Assembly (NCBI GenBank): GCA_030077755.1
Contig: JAQJZZ010000010.1
Location: 3,720,001-3,784,000 of the forward strand
Reading direction: 5' to 3'
From: Filosporella fistucella
Lineage: Eukaryota; Ascomycota; Leotiomycetes; Helotiales
DNA: 64,000 nt
Position 1 is the stretch's first letter. Every line of letters starts with the position of its first letter. Shown here one piece after another: positions 21,401-32,263 of the stretch. Below the pieces are notes generated by a model that saw only the letters and a program-made list of their open reading frames with translations, ran no database searches and was not told where the DNA came from. A program made the translations under genes and the position numbers.

Positions 21401-24400
21401 AACAAAAGAACTGCCATGGATATCTCCCTTCTTCTGGGTCTGATTCGACAAGAGCCGTTGAAAAGAGATGCACTCTCGTCTAACGACGACGTTTTTGGAG
21501 TGCCATGAATGTGCTGGCTGGGTCGGGGGTAGTCAGTTGGCTTTAGTCCAATATCACACCAAAAGTTCGATCGGAATGATGTCGCAGTTGACTTGTCTAA
21601 CGCTCCATCGGGTGGCTGTTGCGGATTTGGCGGTTCTGGAGCTTTACTACAAGTTGAGTTACGTTGTGAAGGACGAGTGGGAAGGGTAGCTAAGAGTATG
21701 CGACTTGGTAGGCCCAAAGGCAAGCAAGCAAGACACACAGTTCCTCTCTCTCGTTACAATACGCCAGCCATGAACAAGCCAAGTCAAGTCATGAGGTTGC
21801 AAAAGTTACCAGCCAACAAGATTCTTCCTGCAGGCTGCGGATATACTACTGCACCGCGATACAGCGTCAGTCAATCACATCAAGCGCGCAATCTATCCAT
21901 CTGCAGGGCATGCATGGCAGCAACGTGAGCTTCGGGACGAGTGGGTGGCACCAGTTTAGGTACCACACGATGCCCGATGGGCTAAATAGATTGCAGGACA
22001 GCATTGCAGCGGTGCAGTCTGCAGTGGAGATGGTCGCAGAACGGCGGCCTGGCCTCGCAAGCCTCTCTCGAAATCTCAAGAACCACCATCCTACTTATTA
22101 ACTCGTTGTGGCAACCTGCTCACCGCATGGAGAAGCGGACGGCACGACGTATAAGTTTAATGTGCACGCACGGCTCTGCCAAATTACCTCATCCTTTGAA
22201 AGTTTGGCAAATTACTTGCTTTAGCTTCTACGCGAACGAACTTCAAGCGTTGAAGAGTAATTTACCTAGGTAAGTATTAACGGTCTGTCTCGAGACCGTT
22301 TTGCGGAGGGTTCTCATTACCTAGGTCAGTCATTAGAGTTCAAAAGGCTTACGGCCCTGCGTAACTTTCCGCCTGGCTAACTTCCTCATCTTTTGACCTT
22401 CTAACCTTCTAACCGTCTTTTCTTGGTGCAGATGCTAGCTCCGGTACGGGCTATAGCACGCTGAGCGGAGCTTATCGTTCGGCGCTGAACGGTAGAGTAG
22501 ACTGTACACTGAAGAAAGTGCTGGGTTCCGAACAGCCTGGCTCGCCCTTTCCTCAGCAGACGGCCAGCCGGGCTTTCTCTTGATTCTCATTGCAAATCAG
22601 GATCAGGAACGACATGTTTATTCCGGTTTGGGTTTCGGCTCGGCTTCACCACCACAACAATGCAGTCTTGCAGCATTGCTCACAGATTTCAGGATGGTAC
22701 TAATTACAGGTCAAAGTTATGGAGTGTGAGACACCGACCTGAGCATTTGAAGAGGATTGAGGTTATCCAGCTCATCCGGCTCCGAGAATAAGCAAGGCAG
22801 ACTGGGTTTTTGTCATTGACATCAGTTGATATCAGCGCAAGTGCTCCTATATCAACGGACTTTCAGCGCCGGTTAACATCTAGATGCTGGAGTTTATCAC
22901 CCTGTAATGGACTGCCCTGCTGATATGCCTGTGCACTCATTCTCCGACTTCTACAATTTACTGGAGGGCTGGTGTAGCGAGTAAGAGAATGTTGACGGCT
23001 TTTTTGAGCAGCATGTAATATTACTCGTCCTCATCACCGCTGGCCACGACCGCTTGCTCCATCAGGATCAGGCTGTATCTTCAGAGATGACTGTCTGTCC
23101 TCGGTTTCTACAGCGTATCTGCACCAAGGGTTTCCCCGACCTGACCTTGTCTTGCCCTGCCATGCCATGCGAGAGAACTGTACCGTAGCCATAATATAAC
23201 GTGATACACAGGGGTCGCCTATCCCGCCGTCCCGTGTGTGCTGGAAGCCAAAGAGACCCGTATTCCAGCGGCCCACCCAGTGATCGAGCAACCAGCTGTG
23301 CAGCAGCAGCATCTCTTCGTTCTCAGTGGGATTTATGATTACTATTTTGTGCCCTGCTTCGCCATCTCTGACCTCCTTTGCTCTCTCCCCTGCCACCACC
23401 ATAACCGTCACCATCACCATCATCTGCACCGATATGGAACATAAGTCTTGTGGGAAACTTCCTATTAGTCCCGTTTACTTAGGCTGGATCCTATTATCAA
23501 TGATATCGCTCAGCAGCAATTGATCATAATCCTTTCGGAAAGTCATGAGTGTATTTGTACTGTACATACACTATGTACTTGTACTCTGCCAGGACATACA
23601 TCACTTGAGGACTGTAGAACATATAAGTATTCAATATTGTTCTTCCTCTTGAAGCACCACCTTCCTGATCACTCCAAATCAATTCCTCCAAACGAGACAT
23701 CCTCCATACACTAACACTAACTAACCTCCGCTACCACTCTATCACACTACCACACTACCGCATACATATTTCACTACCATATCCTCACTAGTACCGAGCC
23801 ATGTCAGGAATATTATCTTAGCACACGCTAGGCCCCGGTACCTTGGCCGCTGCGACCATGCCTGCAAGTAGTGCAGCCTCCAAGCACCCCAGCTTGCTCG
23901 CCCAAAGGACCCGCTCTTCTTGCTTCAACCCTGGAAATGTATGATCTCTTCTGGTCCCATTGTCCCAAGTGTCTGTGGGCAACGGGCGTGGGACTGGGTC
24001 GAGGAAAGGTCCAAAAGCTTGGGGGCACCCCCAACCCAAATGCAATGCACCAAGTAAATGCTGGGCTGGCTGCTGCTCCTGCTCGTGAGCTCCTGCTGCT
24101 ACTTGCTGCGTTGAGCTAGGAGCGTCATCAACAAACATCCGTCAGCCATCCACAGACCAGATCTTTTATGTACCTACTCGACTGCTCCTCGTTGCTGTCC
24201 ACACGCCCTCACCTCACTCACCATCAGCCTGTAGAAAAATTCTACCGGCAGGACTTTGTTTCTTACTCAGTCTATTCGCCCTCCTCGACCAACCGCAGGC
24301 TTCACTTACTGTTCGACTTTCTAAGTGGCCCGTTTACCTCCAGCCCTCCTCCCCACCTTCATGTATGTTGTCCAATGTTCCTTCATCCTTTGATACATCA

Positions 24401-25006
24401 ATACCACTGGACATAGTCAGCTTCGCGGGCGCAATAACTAATATCCAGTGACCTTGTCTACAGTGATCAACGACATCTGCCTTCTCAGGACTGCTCGATC
24501 CCACTTTTTGGTAGCAGGTTTCGACTTTTACTCTCGCCCACAAAACTCGAAGCAAACCCTTGTGTGAACAACTCACTACACAGAAAGAGCAAGAAACAAA
24601 TACACCCATTGAAAACCCAGTGCGGCGCACAAGCAATGCTCCGCACTTGACGGCCAGAACGAAAGACATCCGGCCCAGCCAAGCTCAGAATAGAAACCAG
24701 CGCTGATTTTCTTCACCGCTCGCTGGGTGCCATTGGCAAGCCCAAAAATCCCAAGTCGCTCTGGCTGTACAAGGACTTTTGAGTCGCCTGGTGTGCGAGA
24801 GTCAGCCTTTTGTTTCTTTTGCAGAAGAACCGCTGATATCGCCAAAACTAACTCGATTCCCGGGACCCCAGACCTCGGAGGTTCTCGAGAAACGTCTTGC
24901 TGACTTTGTCATTAAGCTTCATAGCTACCAGCAGAGTTGGGAAGGAATTGGGAAACGTCAATGTCCCGGTCCTGGGGACCAACCAGGGTTAGGGGATCAG
25001 GACTCG
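15487..25006. other. 9.5-kb stretch without a convincing gene
   Basis: Many short open frames exist on both strands (for example 19418-19807 plus and 21355-21738 minus), but none shows a recognisable domain, consistent splicing or family resemblance. Base composition is mixed, not the AT-rich signature of heavily RIP-mutated transposons. The segment separates the start of the lactonase gene from the start of the bZIP gene, so both promoters lie in it. It could hold non-coding RNA, a long 5' leader of the bZIP gene or lineage-specific genes I cannot recognise. Confidence 0.5.
22262..22326. repeat. Cluster of palindromes (TTACCTAGGTAA and ACGGTCT hairpin)
   Basis: TTACCTAGGTAA at 22262-22273 is a perfect palindrome and TTACCTAGGT recurs at 22317-22326. 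Between them, ACGGTCT (22280-22286) and AGACCGT (22293-22299) form a hairpin with a 6-base loop. CCTAGG-type palindromes are common in ascomycete upstream regions; function here is unknown. Confidence 0.5.
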
Positions 25007-25098
25007 ATGTCGCAGAGAGCTACTGCGTCTCGTCCTGCATCTCGCTCACCTCCCGATGGTCAAAGAATCACTCTACCACCAGTGCAGCTTCGAGATGA
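24961..25098 (+). promoter_or_regulatory. Candidate 45-codon uORF overlapping the bZIP start
   Basis: An ATG at 24961 opens a reading frame in another phase that runs past the bZIP ATG at 25007 and stops at 25098. Overlapping uORFs of this kind normally lower translation of the main frame. It matters only if the transcript starts upstream of 24961. Confidence 0.35.
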
Positions 25099-26818
25099 CC
25101 CTCCGCAGGGGGGACGACATGTAGAAAGGTTGGATTCAAAAATTGAAGCCCAGATATTACCTCGACAACTGCATCCGTCCCCCCCAAATGCTCGAACACT
25201 TCAGAAAATTCCCTCTGTGGAGGAATGGAGATCTTCGGGACTACCAAGGGACCTTGGAGTACATTCGATACTTAATCCATCCGAGCCAGATGGTGGTGGT
25301 TCCTTGGATCGTCGTATGAGCGGTGCTACAGCTGAATCTCCATCGTCTGTTGTTGGACCTCCTATGCGCTTTGGAACCAGTCCATCGATCACTCCTCAAC
25401 ATGCTTTTCCAGGGCATCAACCTGCTACCAGTACCTCTCCAACTGTAGAAAACTATGGTGCAAATTTTTCGAGAGGCCCACGTCGGATTTTGACTCCAAG
25501 ATCGCCTTCCCGAGCTATAAGCGGAGGAAGACTTTCCCAAGGGACTATTGATGCGCAAAGATCTCCTTTCTTGCCATCCAGAGGCAGGGCGTATATGGCT
25601 GAACCTGGACATTCAACATCCTCAGAAGTTCCTCCCATGCCGACACCTCCAGGTCATCAACAGCAGCAATACGGATTTCCACCTTCAGGAACAGCACCAT
25701 CGATCGCACCACGGCGGACAAGCGGGGCTATGATGCAAGCACCAAGCAGAACACCACTCTCACAAAGTGCGAGTCCTAGTATCTCTGCGTCGTCGCATAA
25801 CCCGGCGTCTAGTCAGACATCGCCAGCTTCATTTCTCTACGGAGGAAAAGACAGACAAGGACCTCAGACAACGACACCTTATTTTTCAGGCGCATCATTT
25901 GCAACTTCTATTCAGCAGCAGCAGCAGGCGCAAGGTGGGGGAATTCAGTTTCAGGGACCCTCTGAAGTCCATCCAGGTCCGTACAGCGCTCCTCCTGAGT
26001 CTCAAGGGAGCTCTCTCCATTCAAGCAGTGCAAGCAGCTCTAGGCAGACTTCTGCCTCAGATCCCATTAAAGTTCTGACAATTGCTACGTCAGAAGGGCC
26101 ATTCTATGTGCCTGTAGATGTTCACCAAGCGTCGCGGTTAGCTGACGAGAAGCGCGCGCGCAACGCAGGAGCCTCAGCGCGATTCCGTCAACGACGAAAG
26201 GAAAAAGAAAGAGAGGCAAGCACCAATATCGAGAAGCTGCAGCAGCAAACGAGAGACTTGGAGAGGAAGGTGAGAGAAACTGAGCAGGAAAAGGAATGGT
26301 ATCGAGGAGAAAGAGATCGTTTGCGTGACGTACTGTATAGAAATCCTGATACGAGACATCTGGCTATGCAAGCCCCCGCCAGTCCTCGCTCAATGCGATC
26401 AGGATCCGGATCTTTCTCAGGAAGCATCTCAGGAAGCATGTCTGGAAGCATTTCTCAGATGGGAGGACCTCCTCCGCCACCTCCACCCCCGATGCGGTAC
26501 GAATCAGAAGGGCCACAGGACCGTGCTCCAAGGAGACGAAGAACTGACACTCAAGGTGAATTCACCAGCCTGCCTTTTACACTTCCTCCAGCAACAAGTC
26601 TACCTCCAGTTCAGTCATCTGGATACCCTCCTGTGATGCCGACGCATACTCAGGCGCCCCCTAACTTACCTCCAATGCGAGTTGATAATCCCAATATTCC
26701 GCAGACAAAAGGACCCAATCCTCCGGTGACAACCGCCCCGGGACCCCAACCATCGTTCGATCCGTATTCGCGAGGGTCGTTTGATAGGGGATGGCCAAGT
26801 GAAGGAGGGCGACGATAA
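25007..26818 (+). CDS. bZIP transcription factor, 603 aa, single exon
   Basis: A nuclear DNA-binding regulator. A long, disordered Ser/Pro/Gln-rich N-terminal part (about residues 1-360) is followed by a conserved lead-in (VLTIATSEGPFYVPVDVHQAS) and the basic region EKRARNAGASARFRQRRKEK. The N-x2-(S/A)-A-x-F-R pattern resembles the fungal Cys3/MetR-type bZIP class more than the Yap class. The leucine zipper is short (IEKLQQQTRDLERKVRETEQE) and has few leucines in register, so dimerisation may be weak or need a partner. The tail has a GS-rich run, eight prolines in a row and more disordered sequence. The frame is open for 76 further codons upstream but that part begins with TTG, so I chose the ATG at 25007. 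The very large upstream non-coding region is typical of developmental or stress regulators. Its targets are unknown. Confidence 0.85.
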   Translation: MSQRATASRPASRSPPDGQRITLPPVQLRDDPPQGGRHVERLDSKIEAQILPRQLHPSPPNARTLQKIPSVEEWRSSGLPRDLGVHSILNPSEPDGGGSLDRRMSGATAESPSSVVGPPMRFGTSPSITPQHAFPGHQPATSTSPTVENYGANFSRGPRRILTPRSPSRAISGGRLSQGTIDAQRSPFLPSRGRAYMAEPGHSTSSEVPPMPTPPGHQQQQYGFPPSGTAPSIAPRRTSGAMMQAPSRTPLSQSASPSISASSHNPASSQTSPASFLYGGKDRQGPQTTTPYFSGASFATSIQQQQQAQGGGIQFQGPSEVHPGPYSAPPESQGSSLHSSSASSSRQTSASDPIKVLTIATSEGPFYVPVDVHQASRLADEKRARNAGASARFRQRRKEKEREASTNIEKLQQQTRDLERKVRETEQEKEWYRGERDRLRDVLYRNPDTRHLAMQAPASPRSMRSGSGSFSGSISGSMSGSISQMGGPPPPPPPPMRYESEGPQDRAPRRRRTDTQGEFTSLPFTLPPATSLPPVQSSGYPPVMPTHTQAPPNLPPMRVDNPNIPQTKGPNPPVTTAPGPQPSFDPYSRGSFDRGWPSEGGRR

Positions 26819-28872
26819 TCGACGTGCAGATTTCTCGCGGAAGCGATCTGGCCTAAATTGCACTCGAGAGATTCGAGTGAAAACCTCCGAAAGTAGTCGG
26901 TGATTAGTCGATTCGGAAGTTTTCAGGTTTCAAGTCCTTATATCCCGACCGAACAGGTTCAAGCGACGATACATTTAGCTGTTTCAAGGCGGAAATCCTA
27001 AACCTGGGGCAATGAGACCCTGAATTACGCCAGACTTCTCTCCCTCAGTTTTTCGTATTCTGGGTCAACATAGGAACTGCAGATTCGAAACGGAGAACGG
27101 TCCCAAAATACTCAGCCGCAAAGGCCATGCACATAAGATGCAAAATCATGATGGATCACAGTACATCAACGACTCAAACGTACCCTTATACCTAATCTTG
27201 TATTCACCTCCACCATACACTATACCCGCTTTGCAGATATATCCCACTGTACCCACTGTGTAATTTTACACTCACATATTTCCATTTCCGCCATCATCAT
27301 AATCAAATGTCCTCAGAATCGAAGCGAAGCGCATCATCTTTATCTCAGCATACGAACAAGACCTATATTTCCGGGCGACCGACCGCATATTTCTCTCTCT
27401 ATCTCTCAAATCGAAACCATATTCATTCGTATGCGAACAAACTGAGTGAACAGCAATCAAACAAGCAAGCGGAAAATCCCAAAGTGTTCTTCTATCCTGC
27501 GACTTATATACCCCTGGCAGCGCATACCATTTTCATAGTATCGTATATCCATCATACCAATTTCTTTTCTTTAGCTGTGTTATACCTCCTATTTTGTCCC
27601 TGATCTCTCGTGTCTCTCTGTGTGTGTGGAAGAGAAGAAACTTTGTCATTGAAATCGCGTTTAAGCACGGAGTTGGTGCCGGATCTGTTTTGCTCCCGAG
27701 GTCTGTCATTTATAGGAAAGGGGAGAGGGGTGTTCCGGCTCTATCGGGGAGTCTGGCGGCGTGGGCATTGCTTTGAGGTGGGAGTGGAGGATACCTATAT
27801 ATATGGAAGAGGGATGAAGAGTCTCTGGCCGTTTGGCAGAGGGGAGGCTCTCGGAATTATTTATTAAAGATTGGATATTGGGACGGGTATACATAAAAAT
27901 CAGACTGTATTGTAGGAGGGAAGGGTGTAATTGTTATTGGCCGGGTGTTAATGGACAGATTGGGAGGCATTTTGCATATAAATAAGACGAAGATTTCCAC
28001 AGGTCAAAAATGTTGTTATAGACAGACAGCTTCTTGTGATATTGGGCTTGCCAAGCAAACGTGGTACTCGGACATTTATTGTGCATGTCAGGTGATAGTG
28101 AGGGGTAGCTGGAGCTGTCACATAAGCTGGAGCTTCAAAGTATGTACCGTAGCTCCCGAGATGCGGCGAATTCAGCTTCTATTTGTATCATCTTTCTCTA
28201 AAATAACATGTTGAAATAACCTCTTTCTGAACTCTTTGAGATAACACATTATGCCTTTCGTCCTTAAATCAATTACACGACATATTACTTCTTACAAACT
28301 TATCTTCACGATAAAGAAAACCATCTTCTCCACAGTTCACAAAGGCTCAAGGAGGGGCATATAACGCACTAGTCCCAGATAGGAAAGTTGACCCTGAACC
28401 CAACGACGCTTTGCCAGTGTGGGAAGCTATACAGTCCAACACCTATCGGCGAACACAATCGGACAACGCCCACCTTTGAATCTCTTCTCCCATAAAACAG
28501 CTTGTCTTCATCGTGAAGGCAGGTTGCCTTTTGTTTCTGATGCTTCAAGCTCTTTTGACTCTGCCAGCTCATCTTCGATCGCCTCTGTTTCAAAAGATAA
28601 GAGGATTAAGGTGTGATTTGGGAGAGAGGCTACTATCTACTTGTGCTACTGCAGATATATATCAGACTGTTGTGTCTTCGACTAAGTCGGGGTTTATATA
28701 TAAGAGTTCGCTATCTGCGGCTAGATTATCAGCTCCTATTCGAAGCCATTCACTATTTTCGGTCAGACCATCATCTTACCTCTCTCAACGTTTATATTTC
28801 TCGACCAGGCCACCAAATAACCAATTCCTCGATACTCCCTCTCGCAGATCCTTCACTTCCACATCGACTAAA
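26819..28872. other. 2-kb intergenic region between bZIP and ALDH genes
   Basis: It contains the 3' end of the bZIP transcript and the ALDH promoter. No frame here resembles a protein family. The last 360 bases are open in the ALDH frame (see the finding on a possible mitochondrial presequence). Confidence 0.5.
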
Positions 28873-30483
28873 ATGGGTTCCCTTTCAGTTGAGCTCACGG
28901 CTCCAAACGGAGTCAAATATACTCAGCCAACCGGCCTCTTTATCAACAACGAGTGGGTGGAGAGCAGCACTGGTACAAAAATTGAGTCTATCAACCCAAC
29001 GTAGGATTCAATCTATTCTATTCTCCCATATCCTGCTAATCCACTCCAGTGATGAATCTGTAATTACCTCCGTCCATGCCGCCTCAGCCGATGATGTCGA
29101 CAAAGCTGTAAAGGCGGCCCGAAAAGCCTTCAACGACCCTTCCTGGCGCGATATGTCTCCCACCGACCGAGGTAATCTGATGATGGTTCTCTCTGATCTG
29201 TGTGCCAAGCACGAGGAAACTCTAGCTACAATTGAGACATGGGATAATGGCAAGACAATTGGCGATTCGAAAGGAGACGTTGGAGAGGTCATTAGCGTAC
29301 TGAAATACTACGGTGGTTATGCGGATAAGATCCACGGCCAGACCATCGATACTGGACCCGACAAGTTGGCATACACAATCAAGGAGCCAGTAGGTGTTTG
29401 CGGACAGATCATTCCTTGGAATTATCCTCTTGCTATGGCAGCTTGGAAGCTGGGTCCAGCATTGGCTTGCGGAAATACAATTGTGATGAAGGCAGCTGAG
29501 CAGACTCCATTGAGCATTCTTTATTTCGCCAACTTGGTCAAGGAGGCTGGTTTCCCACCTGGGGTTGTCAACATCCTTAATGGATATGGACGAGAGGCGG
29601 GAGCTGCGATTGCTACTCATTTGGATATTGATAAGATTGCTTTCACTGGTAGCACTGGAACTGGCAAGGAGATCATGAAGATGGCTGCGATAAATATGAA
29701 GAACATCACTTTGGAGACTGGTGGCAAGTCGCCTTTATTGGTATTCGACGATGCTGATTTAGAGCAAGCCGTCAAGTGGGCTCATATTGGTAAGTTTATC
29801 ATTTTTGAGGTATCTGTCACAGCTAAAGCTAACCTTCGCTAGGTATCATGTCTAATCAAGGTCAAATCTGTACCGCTACCTCCCGTATCCTCGTTCAGGA
29901 GGGCGTCTACGAAAACTTTATCACAGCATTCAAGAAGCAAGTCCAGGAAGTTTCTGTCGTAGGTGATCCATTCGCCGAAACAACCTTCCAAGGACCTCAA
30001 GTAACCAAGACACAATACGAGCGTGTTCTCGGCTATGTTGCAGCAGGTAAAGCAGAAGGTGCAACTCTCGTTTCTGGCGGCGAAGCATTTACCAAAGGCC
30101 CTACCCCAGACAAAGGATATTTCATCAACCCCACTGTCTTCACCGGCGTTAAACCAAGCATGAAGATCTTCCGTGAAGAAGTCTTTGGTCCTTTCGTCGT
30201 GATCGCCACTTTCAAGACCGAAGAAGAAGCTATTGAGATGGCCAACGATTCCACTTATGGTCTCGGGAGTGCGGTCTTCACTGAGAATATCAGAAGAGGC
30301 CACAGAATTGCGAGGAAGATCCAGGCCGGTATGGTGTGGATCAACTCAAGTAACGATTCTGATTTCCGTATTCCATTTGGAGGTGTCAAGCAAAGTGGTA
30401 TCGGACGCGAGCTGGGTGAGGCAGGCCTAGCGGGGTATACTCAAACCAAGGCGGTGCATGTTAATCTGGGACCAAAGTTGTAA
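28873..30483 (+). CDS. aldA: Aldehyde dehydrogenase (NAD+), ALDH1/2-like, 502 aa
   Basis: It oxidises aldehydes to acids with NAD(P)+, as in ethanol use (A. nidulans aldA type). Exons are 28873-29000, 29050-29789 and 29843-30483. The motifs are complete: IIPWNYPLAMAAWKLGPALA (nucleotide-binding Asn), FTGSTGTGK, LETGGKSP with the general-base Glu, and GQICTATSR with the nucleophilic Cys. An intron splits the sequence just before that Cys. C-terminal EEVFGPFV and PFGGVKQSGIGRELG are standard. The length matches the family. The start MGSLSVEL matches the usual start of fungal homologues. The frame stays open 120 codons upstream with an Arg/Ser-rich segment that could be a mitochondrial presequence on a longer transcript. 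The symbol reflects resemblance to the aldA class, not proven orthology. Confidence 0.93.
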
Positions 30484-31459
30484 GAAATACCTAGCTTTTT
30501 TGTGATTGATCTGAGCGTCAATCAAACTGGCGGTTTTTCATCCATCCATTATGTTTAATGGTGATGTACTGTTGAGGCACATACCTCTCAAGACATAAGA
30601 GCCACTTGACAAGGCGTCCTTCAAATTCGGGTACACAATGCTTACGATTTCTCTCATGTTACTTTACTCAAATCTAGAACCAATAATCAGGAAATCCATC
30701 CACTCACTCCCATGCCCTTATCCAAATCCCTCCCCCTCGTCATCTCCTGTAGTCCACCAAACAAATCGACTTGATCGAAGTTTTTCACGTGACTCTCGCT
30801 TGAAATCTGCACCTCGTTGCTCCTCCCCCTTTTATAAGCGAAGTTCCTGCATGAAGAAAGTCGAGGAGCGTGGTTTCTATGAGCTGAGATGAAGCAGATC
30901 ATTAGCCTGAGTAATTTATTTCATCATTTTCGGCGGTGGAATTTGTATGAAAAGGTGATTAGTGGCTGTAAGTTACGACCGGCAGTATCTTTGACTTGTG
31001 GTACAATTGTGAAGTTGTTTGAATGTTTCGAAATCATTTCGAGAGATACCAATCTGAAACGAGCTTCCCCAACATCTGCCGCGGTCTCTCATGTAGATAG
31101 CATTGATAGTATGTTCCTAAACTCTAATCACATTTCTCTGAAGGTAGACAGGGCATATCACGTGGAATCCACATTTTGGGAAGCTCTGTTCTCAATGCAA
31201 TAGAGAAATCCAGAAAACAATCATCCTAGGAAGATAAATATAGTTTCGACTACCATGTTACACACCAAAACATTCTGTTCAGCAATTCTCAACGACAAAA
31301 ACTTTCATCGATGACGCGATCATTAGTCAGCATTCAATTTTCATAACCCCTCGATCACATCATCAGCCCCAGCAGCCATAAAGTAACCCCTTCTCACGTG
31401 TGCATATCTCAATTTTTAAATTCATTCATTATACCCAAACCCAAATATTCTCACAAATC
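30484..31459. other. Intergenic region between ALDH and SDR genes
   Basis: There is no supported gene. It holds the ALDH 3' end and, near 31370-31460, the probable SDR promoter and leader. Confidence 0.5.
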
Positions 31460-32263
31460 ATGACTTCCCCTCAACCACTTAATATACTCATCACCGGCGG
31501 CGCACGAGGTATCGGACGCGGATTGGCACGCATCCTCGCTTCAAAAGGCCATAATATCTACTTGCTAGATAACAATGCCTCCGAATTCAAACACTACATC
31601 CCCAAACTCTCAAAACAATACCCAGGACATATATGGGGCAGTATCTGTGATCTCCGATCCGCCTCTGGCATCTCAGATATCATCAAGAATCTCCCTCAAG
31701 AATTCAGACACCTAGATGTCTTGATAAACAACGCTGCTGTCACGGGAGGCATAGGCACGACTGGTATCGAGGCATTGAAATTAGAAGAGTGGAATAAAGC
31801 TATTGAGACGAATCTTACGGCGCCGATGTTGATGACTCAGGCTTGTTTACCTTTGTTAAGGAGAACTGAGACGAGGGCTACTGGAGGAACGATAATAAAT
31901 GTTTCTTCCACGAGGGCGTATCAGAGCGAGCCTAATTCTGAGTCTTATGCTGCTACGAAAGCGGGTCTTTTGGGACTCTCGCAAGCATTGTCTGTTTCCC
32001 TTGCTAAAGAAGGGATTACAGTCAATGCGCTGGTATTAGGATGGATTCATGTGGGCAATGAGTGTAAGAAGGGAGATGAGCTTGGAGTGAAATGGGAAGA
32101 TGGGTTGGAGGAGAGGGAACAGAAATGGCAATTGACTGGGAGAGTGGGGAATGTGGATGATGTGGGAAGAGCCGTGGAGTATTTACTCGGTGCGAGAGGG
32201 GTGACTGGGAGCGAGATTGTGGTTGATGGAGGTGTGACGAGGAAGATGATCTATCCTGAATAA
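31460..32263 (+). CDS. Short-chain dehydrogenase/reductase, 267 aa
   Basis: A classical SDR. The Rossmann motif TGGARGIGRG is near the N-terminus, NNAA (NNAAVTGG) follows, and the catalytic Ser-Tyr-Lys triad is seen as INVSS and YAATKAG. The C-terminus (GSEIVVDGG) closes the fold in the usual way. The acidic residue after the second strand (LLDNN) suggests NAD(H) preference, which is inference. Single exon. I chose the ATG at 31460 because it puts TGxxxGxG at residue 12; an in-frame start at 31400 would add 20 residues of no clear meaning. The usual P-G after the active-site helix is replaced by VLGWI, so the substrate loop is divergent. The substrate is unknown. It follows the ALDH gene on the same strand. 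Confidence 0.88.
   Translation: MTSPQPLNILITGGARGIGRGLARILASKGHNIYLLDNNASEFKHYIPKLSKQYPGHIWGSICDLRSASGISDIIKNLPQEFRHLDVLINNAAVTGGIGTTGIEALKLEEWNKAIETNLTAPMLMTQACLPLLRRTETRATGGTIINVSSTRAYQSEPNSESYAATKAGLLGLSQALSVSLAKEGITVNALVLGWIHVGNECKKGDELGVKWEDGLEEREQKWQLTGRVGNVDDVGRAVEYLLGARGVTGSEIVVDGGVTRKMIYPE

Noticed and set aside
19418..21738. Several frames of 110-130 aa in the gene desert
   Set aside because: No domain, signal peptide or supporting splice pattern was seen, and several overlap one another on both strands.
24779..25006. N-terminal extension of the bZIP protein by 76 residues
   Set aside because: The extended frame starts with TTG, not ATG, and I found no upstream exon that joins it.
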